The notes under the pieces were generated by a model that was not told the origin of the DNA, did no database searches, and saw only the letters and a list, made by a program, of their open reading frames with translations. A stretch of DNA of 64,000 nucleotides from Paracoccus aerodenitrificans. Its GTDB lineage: Bacteria > Pseudomonadota > Alphaproteobacteria > Rhodobacterales > Rhodobacteraceae. How positions within the stretch are numbered: the first letter of the stretch is position 1; each line of letters opens with the position of its first letter. Positions 8,213 through 16,739 of this stretch are shown here, piece by piece. Made by a program: the position numbers and the translations under genes. The DNA lies in NCBI RefSeq assembly GCF_027913215.1, contig NZ_CP115780.1, positions 1-64,000 of the forward strand. Reading direction: 5' to 3'.

Positions 8213-9554
8213 TGCAGCGCGTCGCGACGGTATTGTCCCGGTGCCGAGCCTGCCGCCACTCTCCCGGCTTTCCCTAAACTCTCCTCTAGCCCTGACGGGC
8301 CCGGTGCTGGTTGCGTTGCCATGCCTGCTGGCGGCTTTGCTCGGTTTCAACACCTATGCGACTTATGGTGCGGATGCCGCGCTCGGCATCGCCGTCGGGG
8401 CCGCGGCAGTTGTCGCGATGGCACAGACCCTGATCCTCGCCGCACGGCCGCCGCTGGTGGAGCCGTTGTTCGGCGGTCTCGATCGCATGTACCGGGTCCA
8501 CAAGTGGCTTGGTATTTCCGCAATGGTCCTGATGATCCTGCACCAGCAGATCGAGCCGGATTTCGAGCGTTTGGTGCGTGAAACCTCCCTTGGTGAACTT
8601 GGTGAAGAGGCGGGCGAACTTGCCTTCAACGCGCTTCTTGCCCTGGTTGCTGTCAGCTGGTTCCGGAGATTGCCCTTCACCCCACTGGAAATCCCCTATC
8701 AAATCTGGCGGTTCAGCCATCGTTTCATGGGGGCCCTTTTTGCAATCGTGGTCTTTCACCAGTTCTTCGTCGACCTGCCGACAGAGGTAGATCCATCGCT
8801 CTCGGTGCTTCTGAACACATTCGGCATCGCCGGAGTGATCGCGTGGATATTCACCGAGCTGGTCGCCCCGTACCTGCGGCGTAGAGAATTCACCGTCACA
8901 GAGATCAGCCAGACCAAGGACACCACCACGCTAACCCTCCGCCCCGAGGGGCGGGCCATGCGGTGGCGGCCGGGGCAATTCGCCTTCTTCCGCGCGCCAG
9001 AGGCAGGACTGTCCGAGCCGCACCCTTTCACGATTGCCAGCGCCCCGCGCCCTGACGGCACCCTGACGTTCTGCATCAGGGGGTTGGGTGGCTGGACACG
9101 AAGCCTGCCCGCCATCTTGCGGACCGGAACGCGCGTGCAGGTCGAAGGGCCATATGGACGGTTCAATTTCCGCAAGGGCGGTGCGCGCCAAATATGGCTT
9201 GCCGGCGGCATCGGTATCACGCCGTTCCTCGCCTGGGCGGAAAGCCTGACAGAGGCGGAGAGTCGCGACATTCACCTCATCTACTGCGTTCCGACACAAG
9301 AGGAGGCGATTGGCGTAGAGACGTTGCGCGCTGCGGCTGCCCGCAACCCGAGGTTCAGTTTCGAGGTGGTCGTTACGACGCGCGATGGCAGGCTCACGGC
9401 CGAGCGCCTGATTGGCGCGGTCCCTTTCGCGATCCGGCAAGCCGATCTGTGGTTCTGCGGCCCAACCGGTCTGAAGGACGGGATTCTCAAGGGCTTGAAA
9501 GCACAAGGCCAAACGCCTCGCCGTGTCCGCTTCGAGCAGTTCGAATTCACCTGA
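8205..9554 (+). CDS. Ferric-reductase-like transmembrane flavohaem oxidoreductase
   Basis: This 449-residue protein would carry electrons from NAD(P)H across the membrane. The N-terminal half (about residues 25-220) has six hydrophobic segments with conserved His residues typical of a ferric-reductase-like haem domain (YRVHKWLG, MILHQQI, RFSHRFMG, VFHQFF). The C-terminal half is a ferredoxin-NADP reductase module with an FAD-binding HPFTIASAP motif, an NAD-binding GGIGITPFLAW motif and FCGPTGLKD. The start ATG at 8205 overlaps the PepSY stop (ATGACTGATG), so it belongs to the PepSY operon. Substrate could be ferric iron or another extracytoplasmic acceptor; sequence alone does not decide. Confidence 0.87.
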   Translation: MTDAARRDGIVPVPSLPPLSRLSLNSPLALTGPVLVALPCLLAALLGFNTYATYGADAALGIAVGAAAVVAMAQTLILAARPPLVEPLFGGLDRMYRVHKWLGISAMVLMILHQQIEPDFERLVRETSLGELGEEAGELAFNALLALVAVSWFRRLPFTPLEIPYQIWRFSHRFMGALFAIVVFHQFFVDLPTEVDPSLSVLLNTFGIAGVIAWIFTELVAPYLRRREFTVTEISQTKDTTTLTLRPEGRAMRWRPGQFAFFRAPEAGLSEPHPFTIASAPRPDGTLTFCIRGLGGWTRSLPAILRTGTRVQVEGPYGRFNFRKGGARQIWLAGGIGITPFLAWAESLTEAESRDIHLIYCVPTQEEAIGVETLRAAAARNPRFSFEVVVTTRDGRLTAERLIGAVPFAIRQADLWFCGPTGLKDGILKGLKAQGQTPRRVRFEQFEFT

Positions 9555-9612
9555 ACGCGGGGCAGGGCGCATAGCCATGCCAGCCCTGTAGCCTGCGCTC
9601 GCATCTTTTTTT

Positions 9613-9641
9613 GGCTCCGCCCTCATCGGCGGGGCCATTTT
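9613..9641 (+). terminator. Possible intrinsic terminator after the reductase gene
   Basis: GGCTCCGCC and GGCGGGGCC form a 9-bp stem with one G-T pair around CTCATC, followed by ATTTTCC. It lies 60 bp after the stop of the reductase gene and just before the third response-regulator box. Confidence 0.5.
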
Positions 9642-9642
9642 C

Positions 9643-9659
9643 CTGACGGCAAGCTGAAG
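9643..9659 (+). promoter_or_regulatory. Response-regulator box, copy 3 (second PepSY operon)
   Basis: CTGACGGCAAGCTGAAG differs from copy 2 in only two positions and has the same 11-bp half-site spacing. It ends 78 bp before the ATG of the second PepSY gene, so the second operon should be under the same regulator. Confidence 0.6.
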
Positions 9660-9736
9660 CAGGAATCGCTGGGGCGTCAGGATGCCCTCAGGTCGGGGTG
9701 CCAGATTGGTCTCATCAAACGAAAGGACCCCTTGCC

Positions 9737-10117
9737 ATGAAAAAGACCCTGACCGCCCTTGCCCTGATCGCACTTTTGCCCGCCAGCGCTGCGCTGGCCG
9801 ACGACGATGATTGCAATGCGCCCCGTGACCAGTGGCAGCCGCGCGAGGCCGCCATGCAGATGGCCGAACAGAACGGTTGGACGGTGCGCGACTTCGAGAT
9901 CGACGACGGCTGCTACGAACTCGAAGGCCGAGACCAGGATGGCCGCGAGATCGAGGTGAAGCTCGATCCGGCGACGCTGCAGATCGTCGAGATGGACTAC
10001 GAGGATGATGACGACGACCGCGGTGGCGCCCGCAATCCCGCGCCCGCTGGAACGGTCGCTCCTCCGCAGAACGGCCTCTTCGGAAACGGCGCCCCTCCGC
10101 AGGTTCAGGTGAACTGA
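9737..10117 (+). CDS. Exported PepSY-domain protein 2
   Basis: This is a 126-residue secreted paralogue of the protein at 7895. The signal peptide MKKTLTALALIALLPASAALA is followed by an Asp-rich start, the PepSY signature WTVRDFEIDDGCYELEGRD and LDPATLQIVEMDYE, and a Pro/Gly-rich tail (about residues 100-126) that the other copy lacks. It starts a second operon with the DUF2271, PepSY-TM reductase and apbE genes. A purine-rich GAAAGGA lies upstream of the ATG. The conserved Cys in DDGCYE and the Cys near the N-terminus (DDCNAP) occur in both copies and could form a disulfide. Confidence 0.85.
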   Translation: MKKTLTALALIALLPASAALADDDDCNAPRDQWQPREAAMQMAEQNGWTVRDFEIDDGCYELEGRDQDGREIEVKLDPATLQIVEMDYEDDDDDRGGARNPAPAGTVAPPQNGLFGNGAPPQVQVN

Positions 10118-10152
10118 ACAGCTCCGAAGCACCCTGAACAAGGATCATTCCC

Positions 10153-10623
10153 ATGAAATCACTTCTCGCAACGCTCGCGCTGACCACCGCACTCACGCTT
10201 CCCGGCCTCGCTATGGCACGGCCCGTGACGCTCACAACCACCCTTAACAACTATGGTGGCGACGGCGCTTACCTCGCGCTTTACGTTACCGACGCCTCGG
10301 GCGCCTATGTCGGCAGTCTCTGGATGGCTGGTGGCAAGTCCAAGTACTACGAGCATCTGAGCGACTGGTACCGTGCCACGGGCGGCGATACCGCGCAGGT
10401 AAACGGTATCACCGGCGCCAGCGTCGGCGCGGGCCGCAGTCTCGAGATCACGCTCGATCTGGCCGACGCGCTGTTCGATACGGGCTACACGCTGCACATC
10501 GACGCGGCGGTCGAGGATATGCGCGATAGCCCGAACGAGGTGGCCGTGCCGCTGACGACGGCGGGCGCGGGCACGCCGGTGAGCGGGCGGCGCTACATCT
10601 CCAACTTCTCCTACGACATGTGA
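10153..10623 (+). CDS. DUF2271 protein, probable covalent FMN carrier
   Basis: This is a 156-residue exported protein. The Sec signal peptide MKSLLATLALTTALTLPGLAMA is followed by a beta-rich DUF2271 domain. It contains NGITGAS at residues 84-90, which fits the D/N-x-x-S/T-G-A-T/S flavinylation motif recognised by ApbE in NqrC and RnfG; Ser90 (codon 10420-10422) would be the FMN acceptor. DUF2271 proteins have been reported as flavinylation substrates. The neighbouring apbE and the PepSY-TM reductase support a role as an extracytoplasmic electron shuttle. Ser in place of the usual Thr is a variant. Ribosome-binding site AAGGA precedes the ATG. Confidence 0.83.
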   Translation: MKSLLATLALTTALTLPGLAMARPVTLTTTLNNYGGDGAYLALYVTDASGAYVGSLWMAGGKSKYYEHLSDWYRATGGDTAQVNGITGASVGAGRSLEITLDLADALFDTGYTLHIDAAVEDMRDSPNEVAVPLTTAGAGTPVSGRRYISNFSYDM

Positions 10624-10634
10624 GGGGCAGGGCC

Positions 10635-12842
10635 ATGATCCGTACACTCCATCGCTGGCCGGGTCTTCTGGCACTCGCGCTCGTCACGATCCTGAGCCTG
10701 AGCGGCGCTGCGCTCTCGGTCTTTCCGGCAGTCGAGCGCATCACCGCGCCGCAGGTGGAGACTGGCCTGACAGTCGCCACCCTCGCGGACCGCATCCAGG
10801 TCGTCTATCCGGGCGTCGAGCAGATCCGGCGGTCGCCCTCCGGTCGGATCACCGCCTATTGGTTCGATCAGGGCGCGCCTGGTGCTGCCGTGATCGACCC
10901 GGCGACGGGCGCGGGCGTTGCCTCGGCCGACCCGAACCAAGCCCTTCGCTGGCTCACCAACTTTCATCGCTCGCTCTTCCTCGGGGATGGCGGGCGCATC
11001 GCCATGGCCGCCGGGGCCGCAGCGATGCTGGTCCTCTCGCTCTCGGGTGCTGTGCTGGTCGCGCGGCGGGCGGGGGGATGGCGGCACTGGTTCGCGCCTC
11101 TGCGCGGACCGCTCGCGGGCCGGCTGCACGTCGAGATCGCCCGGATCGCCGTCATCGGCCTCGTTCTGTCCTCCACCACCGCCCTCTGGATGACAGCTTC
11201 CACCTTCGATCTTCTGCCGGACGGTGGCGTCCTGCCGGCTGATCCCACCGAAGTGAGCGGAGAGATTGGGTTCGCTCTCGATCAGATGGCCACGCTGCTG
11301 CAGACCCCCGTCGCCGAGCTGCGCGAACTGAGCTTTCCCTATCCCGGCGATGCGACGGACGTGTTCACACTGAAGACCGACCGGGGCACCGGCTATCTTG
11401 ACCAGGGAACCGGCGCGCTCATGGCATGGGCCGACCTGACCGGGTGGGAGCGCGTCTCGGAAACCATTTACATGCTGCACACGGGGCAGGGGGCCGCGAC
11501 GCTCGGCCTTGTGCTCGGGATGATGGCGCTCGGAGTGCCGGCGATGGGCGTGACCGGCGTCCTGATCTGGTTTGCCGGGCGGCGCGGGCGGCCGCGCATC
11601 CGCGGCAACCAGCCCGCGGGCCGTGCCGAGACGATCCTTCTTGTCGGCAGCGAGGGTGGCAGCACCTGGGGCTTCGCCGCGACCCTGCATGCCGCGCTGA
11701 CGGCAGCGGGGCAGGGCGTCCATGTTGGCCCGATGTCGGGCTTCGCGCCAGAGCGCTACGCCCGAGCCGAGCGCATCATCGTGCTCGCCGCGACCTATGG
11801 CGACGGGGCTGCGCCGGCCTCGGCGAAGGGCTTCCTCGACCGGTTGAACGCCCTCGACGGAGCGCCGGATATTCCCATGGCTGTGCTTGGTTTCGGAGAT
11901 CGGAGTTTTCCGGCCTATTGCGCCTTTGCCAAGGACGTTGCGGCAGCAGCGCAAGCGAAGGACTGGCCGGAGCTTCTGCCGCTTGACGCAATCGACCGCC
12001 AGTCCCCGCAGGATTTCGCGCGCTGGGGCCGCGCTCTTGGCGAGGCGCTTAGCATCTCTCTCGAGCTTTCTCACCAGCCCGTCTCGCCGCGCACCGAAAC
12101 ATTGACCCTCGTCTCGCGGCGCAACTACAGGGCCGAGATGCAGGCGGGGGCCGCGATCCTGCGCTTCGCCCTGCCGCGCGCGACGCTGTGGCAGCGGCTG
12201 ACCGGGGCGGGTTTCGCACGGTTTCAGGCGGGCGACCTGATCGGTGTCCTGCCGCAGGGCAGCGCCGTGCCACGTCTCTACTCGCTGGCCTCGGGTCGCC
12301 GCGACGGCTTCGTGGAGATCGTTGTGCGCAAGCATCCGGGCGGGCTGGCCTCGGGCCAGCTGACCGCCTTGGAGCCGGGCGCTAGGGTCACGGCCTTCCT
12401 GCGCCGCAATCCCGGCTTTCACGCCGACCGCGGTCGCACCCCGCTGATCCTGATCGGGGCGGGCACCGGCATCGGGCCGCTGGCGGGCTTCATCCGCGGC
12501 AATGCGCGGCACAGGCCCGTGCACCTGTTTTTCGGGATGCGGCATGCGGACAGCGATTTCTTCTATGGCGAAGAGATGCCCGGCTGGCAGGCTGAGGGGC
12601 GGTTGACCCGGCTTGTCACCGCCGTCTCGCGCGGCGCGCGGCGCAGTTATGTGCAGGACGCCTTGCGCGCCGACGCGGCGCAGGTGGCCCGGCTTATCTG
12701 CGACGGGGCGCGTGTGATGGTCTGCGGCGGGCGCGACATGGCCACGGGCGTGAGCGATGCGTTGGCCGAGATCCTCGCACCTGCCGGGCTTACGCCCGCA
12801 GTCCTAAAGGCAGAGGGGCGGTATGTCGAAGATGTCTACTGA
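10635..12842 (+). CDS. PepSY-TM / flavodoxin / ferredoxin-reductase fusion protein
   Basis: This 735-residue membrane protein can move electrons from NADPH to the periplasm. Residues 1-310 form a PepSY-associated transmembrane module with four membrane helices and the motif FHRSLFLGDGGR. A flavodoxin-like FMN domain follows at about 330-470 (ILLVGSEGGSTWGFA, AATYGDGAAPASAKGFLDRL). A CysJ-like reductase module runs from about 490 to the end, with FAD motif RLYSLAS, NADP motif GAGTGIGPLAGF, VMVCGGRDMATGV and C-terminal EGRYVEDVY. The ATG at 10635 is preceded by GAGGGGCAGGG. An apbE gene overlaps the end by 20 bp. The chain NADPH-FAD-FMN-membrane-DUF2271 is inferred. Confidence 0.86.
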   Translation: MIRTLHRWPGLLALALVTILSLSGAALSVFPAVERITAPQVETGLTVATLADRIQVVYPGVEQIRRSPSGRITAYWFDQGAPGAAVIDPATGAGVASADPNQALRWLTNFHRSLFLGDGGRIAMAAGAAAMLVLSLSGAVLVARRAGGWRHWFAPLRGPLAGRLHVEIARIAVIGLVLSSTTALWMTASTFDLLPDGGVLPADPTEVSGEIGFALDQMATLLQTPVAELRELSFPYPGDATDVFTLKTDRGTGYLDQGTGALMAWADLTGWERVSETIYMLHTGQGAATLGLVLGMMALGVPAMGVTGVLIWFAGRRGRPRIRGNQPAGRAETILLVGSEGGSTWGFAATLHAALTAAGQGVHVGPMSGFAPERYARAERIIVLAATYGDGAAPASAKGFLDRLNALDGAPDIPMAVLGFGDRSFPAYCAFAKDVAAAAQAKDWPELLPLDAIDRQSPQDFARWGRALGEALSISLELSHQPVSPRTETLTLVSRRNYRAEMQAGAAILRFALPRATLWQRLTGAGFARFQAGDLIGVLPQGSAVPRLYSLASGRRDGFVEIVVRKHPGGLASGQLTALEPGARVTAFLRRNPGFHADRGRTPLILIGAGTGIGPLAGFIRGNARHRPVHLFFGMRHADSDFFYGEEMPGWQAEGRLTRLVTAVSRGARRSYVQDALRADAAQVARLICDGARVMVCGGRDMATGVSDALAEILAPAGLTPAVLKAEGRYVEDVY

Positions 12843-13803
12843 GCGCGCGCGCATCGCCCTGAACGGCCCCACCATGGGCACGCGCTGGTCGGCGCTGTTC
12901 TTCGCGGATCGGGGCCGCGACACGGATGCAATCCGTGCCGCCCTTCAGGCGGCTGTCGACGAGGTGGACAAGCAGATGTCGACGTGGAACGCGGAGAGCG
13001 CGCTCATGCGGATCAATGCGGCGCCGGTGGACGATTGGGTGGTGGTGCCGGAGCAACTGCGGGCGGTCCTGCGCCTCGGGCTCGAGATCGGGCGCGCCTC
13101 GGGCGGGGCCTTCGATATCGGCATGGGCGATGCGGTGACGGCCTGGGGTTTCGGGCCCGGGGCCGCCGCGCCCGAGGGTATCCGCGCCGTGATGGACGCC
13201 CCCCGCCGCCCGGCGCAGGAGGTGCTGGAGATCGAGGGGATGCAGTTGCGCAAGACCGCGCCCATTGCGCTGGATTTGAACGGCATCGCCAAGGGCTATG
13301 GCGTCGACCGGCTCGCCGAGACCTTGCGCGATCATGGGATTGCCGACGCCCTTGTCGGCATCGACGGTGAGATGCGTGCCATGGGCCTGCGCCCCGATGG
13401 CGAGGCATGGATCATCGCGGTAGAAGCGCCGGACCCTGATCGCCGGACGCCGCATTCGGTTCTGGCGCTGCAGGACGCCGCCGTGGCGACCTCCGGTGAC
13501 TACCGCCATTGGGTCGAGGTTCAGGGGCGCCGCCTGTCGCATACCATGGATCCGAGACGTGGCGCGCCGCTGATCGCCTCGCCGGCCTCCGTCACCGTGG
13601 TGGCCCGCACCTGTGCCGAGGCCGATGCTTGGGCGACGGCGCTCATGGTGCTTGGTGCGGAGAGGGGTGCGGACCTCGCGAGACAACGTGGACTCGACGC
13701 CCTGTTTCTTCTGTGCGATGATGAAGGCAATGCAATGGGCGTGGGAGTCGGGCGTCTTTTTTCCGAAGAACCAGCGGCAATCGCCTCAGCCGGGGGAAGA
13801 TGA
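12823..13803 (+). CDS. apbE: ApbE, FAD:protein FMN transferase
   Basis: This 326-residue enzyme attaches FMN from FAD to a Thr or Ser of target proteins. Family motifs are clear: NGPTMGTRWSALF at the N-terminus, DLNGIAKGYGVDRLAE, GIDGEMRAMG, VATSGDYRHW, LSHTMDPRRGAP and EADAWATALMVLG (metal-binding). The partner is probably the DUF2271 protein in the same operon. Unusually there is no visible signal peptide or lipobox, although ApbE normally works outside the cytoplasm in Gram-negative bacteria. The start codon lies within the end of the reductase gene, and the stop overlaps the ATPase start (ATGA). Confidence 0.93.
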   Translation: MSKMSTERARIALNGPTMGTRWSALFFADRGRDTDAIRAALQAAVDEVDKQMSTWNAESALMRINAAPVDDWVVVPEQLRAVLRLGLEIGRASGGAFDIGMGDAVTAWGFGPGAAAPEGIRAVMDAPRRPAQEVLEIEGMQLRKTAPIALDLNGIAKGYGVDRLAETLRDHGIADALVGIDGEMRAMGLRPDGEAWIIAVEAPDPDRRTPHSVLALQDAAVATSGDYRHWVEVQGRRLSHTMDPRRGAPLIASPASVTVVARTCAEADAWATALMVLGAERGADLARQRGLDALFLLCDDEGNAMGVGVGRLFSEEPAAIASAGGR

Positions 13804-15716
13804 GCCGCATGGAACAGACCCGTACCGATCGCTTCAAGACCGCACTCCTGCTGATGGCCGCAACCGGGCTGATCGTGGGACTCGCATTCTACCTTGCGGG
13901 CCAACCAGAGGTTGCGAACCTGATCTGGATTGCAGGAGTTGTTCCCGCGCTGGCAGCGCTTGTGGTCGAAATCGTCCGCAGCATTGGGCGCGGCGAGGTG
14001 GGCCTCGATATCGTTGCCGCGCTGTCGATGTCGGCGGCGCTTGTCTTCGGCGAGACCTTGGCTGCGGCTGTCGTCGCAGTCATGTATTCTGGAGGCACTT
14101 TCCTCGAAGCCTTCGCTGAGGGCCGTGCACGTCGTTCGATGAAGGATCTTCTATCTCGCGTACCCCGGACCGCGACGCGGCACCGGAACGGCGGTCTTGA
14201 GGATGTGCCTCTCGAGGAGATCGCACCGGGCGATCGCCTGCTGATCCGGCAGGGCGATGTCGTTCCCGTGGACGGTTCGGTTACGTCCGACACCGCCTTC
14301 CTCGACACCGCGGCGCTGACCGGCGAATCCCTCCCAGTCCGGCTGGCGCGCGGGGCCGACGCCATGAGCGGATCGACCAACGCGGGCGAGGCCTTCGACC
14401 TGACGGCGACGCGCGAGGCCAAGGACAGCACCTATGCCGGGATCGTTCGCCTGGTCGAGGAAGCGCAGGCGTCCAAAGCGCCGATGTCCCGGCTGGCCGA
14501 CCGCTGGTCGCTGGGCTTTCTGGTCGTCACCGTCAGTATCGCCTTCGCGGCCTGGTGGTTCACAGGCGATCCGATCCGCGCGGTCGCCGTGCTGGTGGTC
14601 GCCACGCCCTGTCCGCTGATCCTTGCCGTGCCGGTTGCGCTGGTCGCGGGTCTCTCGCGTGCGGCGCATTTTGGCGTTTTGATCAAGGGCGCAGGGCCGC
14701 TCGAGACAATGGCGCGCATCCGTACGCTGATCCTCGACAAGACGGGGACGCTGACAGATGGCCGTCCGCAGATCATCTCGATCGACAGCCACGATGGCAT
14801 GAACGAGGACGACATCCTGCGCCTCGCGGCCGCGCTCGATCAGGCCTCCAAGCACCCTGTCGCGCAAGCGATCGTCACCGCCGCCAAGGCACAGGGCTTC
14901 ACACTGCCCGTTCCGACAGAAGTGGCTGAGATCCCGGGCGAAGGGGTCTTGGGTCGTGTGGAGGACCGCGAGGTGATCGTCGGGGGCGACGGCTTCGTGG
15001 CGTCCCGGGTCGGGCGGATGGTGGGCGATCACCCCGCCAAGGGCGCCGGATCGGTCCTTGTCGCAGTGGCAGTTGACGGTCACATGGCCGGGCACCTCGT
15101 CATGTCCGACCCGCTGCGCGAGGGAGCGGGTGCCATGCTGGACGGTCTGCGCCGCCAAGGGATCTCGCGTATCCTGCTGGCCACCGGCGACCGCGCGGAC
15201 GTGGCCGAGCGTGTGACGGAAGGGCTGGGCCTCGACGGGCTGCGGGCCGGTCTGACGCCGGATCAAAAGGTGTTGCTGGTGCTCTCTGAGCGTAAACACG
15301 GGCCGGTGATGATGGTGGGTGATGGTGTCAACGACGCGCCCGCCCTGGCCGCAGCCGATGTAGGCGTGGCAATGGGGGCACGGGGCGCCGCGGCCTCGGC
15401 CGAGGCCGCCGACGTGGTGCTGCTCGTCGACCGGATCGACCGGCTGGGGCCCGGCATCGAGATCGCGCGGGCTTCACGCCGGATCGCGGTCGAAAGCGTT
15501 GTCGCCGGGATCGGCCTGTCTGTCATGGGCATGATCGCGGCCGCTTTCGGCTACCTCACGCCGGTTCAGGGCGCGCTCCTGCAAGAAGTGATCGACGTTG
15601 CCGTGATCCTGAACGCCCTGCGCGCGCTGCGCATCGCGCCACAGGAGCCAGCTACGGGCAAACCCCAGGCGATCATTTCAGAGCAAGCTGACATCGTTCA
15701 AGGAGCCACGCCATGA
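13800..15716 (+). CDS. P1B-type heavy-metal-transporting ATPase with TPCP motif
   Basis: This is a 638-residue metal pump with all catalytic motifs: TGES (phosphatase), TPCPL in the metal-translocating helix, DKTGTLTDG (phosphorylated Asp), SKHPVAQAI (HP locus) and GDGVNDAPALAAADVG. There is no N-terminal CxxC metal-binding domain; the protein starts directly with membrane helices. The TPCP form of the translocation motif differs from the CPC of Cu/Zn/Cd pumps and is found in a less studied subgroup linked to Ni or Fe. The next gene encodes a VIT1/CCC1 iron/manganese transporter with a 4-bp overlap, which also points to Fe or Mn. Metal specificity is an inference. Confidence 0.88.
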   Translation: MSRMEQTRTDRFKTALLLMAATGLIVGLAFYLAGQPEVANLIWIAGVVPALAALVVEIVRSIGRGEVGLDIVAALSMSAALVFGETLAAAVVAVMYSGGTFLEAFAEGRARRSMKDLLSRVPRTATRHRNGGLEDVPLEEIAPGDRLLIRQGDVVPVDGSVTSDTAFLDTAALTGESLPVRLARGADAMSGSTNAGEAFDLTATREAKDSTYAGIVRLVEEAQASKAPMSRLADRWSLGFLVVTVSIAFAAWWFTGDPIRAVAVLVVATPCPLILAVPVALVAGLSRAAHFGVLIKGAGPLETMARIRTLILDKTGTLTDGRPQIISIDSHDGMNEDDILRLAAALDQASKHPVAQAIVTAAKAQGFTLPVPTEVAEIPGEGVLGRVEDREVIVGGDGFVASRVGRMVGDHPAKGAGSVLVAVAVDGHMAGHLVMSDPLREGAGAMLDGLRRQGISRILLATGDRADVAERVTEGLGLDGLRAGLTPDQKVLLVLSERKHGPVMMVGDGVNDAPALAAADVGVAMGARGAAASAEAADVVLLVDRIDRLGPGIEIARASRRIAVESVVAGIGLSVMGMIAAAFGYLTPVQGALLQEVIDVAVILNALRALRIAPQEPATGKPQAIISEQADIVQGATP

Positions 15717-16414
15717 GCCGTCTATCACATTCTGAAATCCATATGGTGCATCGCATCGGCTGGCTGCGGGCCGCCGTTCTCGGCGCCAACGATGGTCTTG
15801 TCTCGACCGCGAGCCTCGTCGTCGGCGTCGCCGCAGCCGGGTCCGGCAAGCCCGAGGTCATGATCGCCGGGCTGGCCGGGCTTATGGCTGGCGCGATGTC
15901 GATGGCGGCGGGGGAGTATGTCTCGGTCAGCTCGCAAACTGACGCCGAACAGGCGGACCTCGCCCGAGAGAGCCGTGAACTCGAGGAAACGCCCGAGGCC
16001 GAGCTCGAGGAACTAACCCGGATTTATGTTGAAAGGGGGCTGGACCGCGACCTGGCGGAAAAGGTTGCCGTGCAACTGACTGAACGTAACGCGCTCGGAT
16101 CGCATGCGCGCGACGAGCTCGGCATTTCGGAAACCGTTACCGCCCGCCCTGTCCAGGCGGCTCTGGTGTCCGCACTGACCTTCGCCGTTGGGGCGGTGCT
16201 GCCCCTGATCGTCGTGCTGCTGGTCTCGGAGGCGCAGATCGCTCCCCTGGTGGCGGGATCGACGATCCTTGGCCTTGCGGTTCTTGGCGGATTGGGCGCT
16301 TCGGCCGGCGGCGCAGGCGTCGTCCGTGGGGCCACGCGGGTCACGCTATGGGGAGCGCTTGCAATGGCGGCGACAGCCGGGGTCGGTGCGCTGTTCGGGG
16401 TCGCCGTAGGCTAG
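15713..16414 (+). CDS. VIT1/CCC1-family iron/manganese transporter
   Basis: This 233-residue membrane protein belongs to the vacuolar iron transporter family. Typical segments are HRIGWLRAAVLGANDGLVSTASLVVGVA in the first helix and GLMAGAMSMAAGEYVSVSSQ in the second. A Glu-rich cytoplasmic metal-binding region follows (EETPEAELEELTRIYVERGL), and then three more helices. Family members export Fe2+ or Mn2+ from the cytoplasm in exchange for protons. The start codon overlaps the ATPase stop, so it is the last gene of the redox island operon. Together with the reductases it suggests iron or manganese homeostasis. Confidence 0.9.
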   Translation: MSRLSHSEIHMVHRIGWLRAAVLGANDGLVSTASLVVGVAAAGSGKPEVMIAGLAGLMAGAMSMAAGEYVSVSSQTDAEQADLARESRELEETPEAELEELTRIYVERGLDRDLAEKVAVQLTERNALGSHARDELGISETVTARPVQAALVSALTFAVGAVLPLIVVLLVSEAQIAPLVAGSTILGLAVLGGLGASAGGAGVVRGATRVTLWGALAMAATAGVGALFGVAVG

Positions 16415-16420
16415 GAGTTA

Positions 16421-16711
16421 ATGGGGTGTACCCGAACCCCGCTCCGGCTGCTTGTTGCGGCAACGCTCGTCAACATCGTGCTGATCATCGAGGTGCCACA
16501 GATCGAGTCGCAGCGCGTGGGGTCATAAACCCATGTCCGCAAATGGGTCATGCTGGACGAGATCAACACCGATGTTCTGGAGCGGTCCTTTGTCTGGGAG
16601 GACCGCACGCCCATCGGCACGTTCAGTTCCGTCTTCACATCCAAAATCCAGTCCAGCCTGATCGCGCTTGCCAAGTCGGGCGGGGCATCCGTTGTCGATC
16701 GGCCGAAGTAA
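16421..16711 (+). pseudogene. Degraded small reading frame with one internal stop
   Basis: From the ATG at 16421 a single frame runs 96 codons with one TAA at 16526-16528. The first part reads like a membrane anchor (LRLLVAATLVNIVLIIEV). The second part (KWVMLDEINTDVLERSFVW and onward to VVDRPK) reads like protein but matches nothing I recognise. It lies between the VIT gene and the backbone. It may be a remnant at the right border of the redox island. Confidence 0.3.
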
Positions 16712-16739
16712 TCTCGATCAGCGCGGGGTCTACCCAGCT

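Noticed and set aside
10611..12545. Long minus-strand open frame of 644 codons
   Set aside because: It is fully antisense to the PepSY-TM/flavodoxin/reductase gene, is Arg/Gly/Ala/Pro-rich without domains, and arises from high GC in the third codon position.
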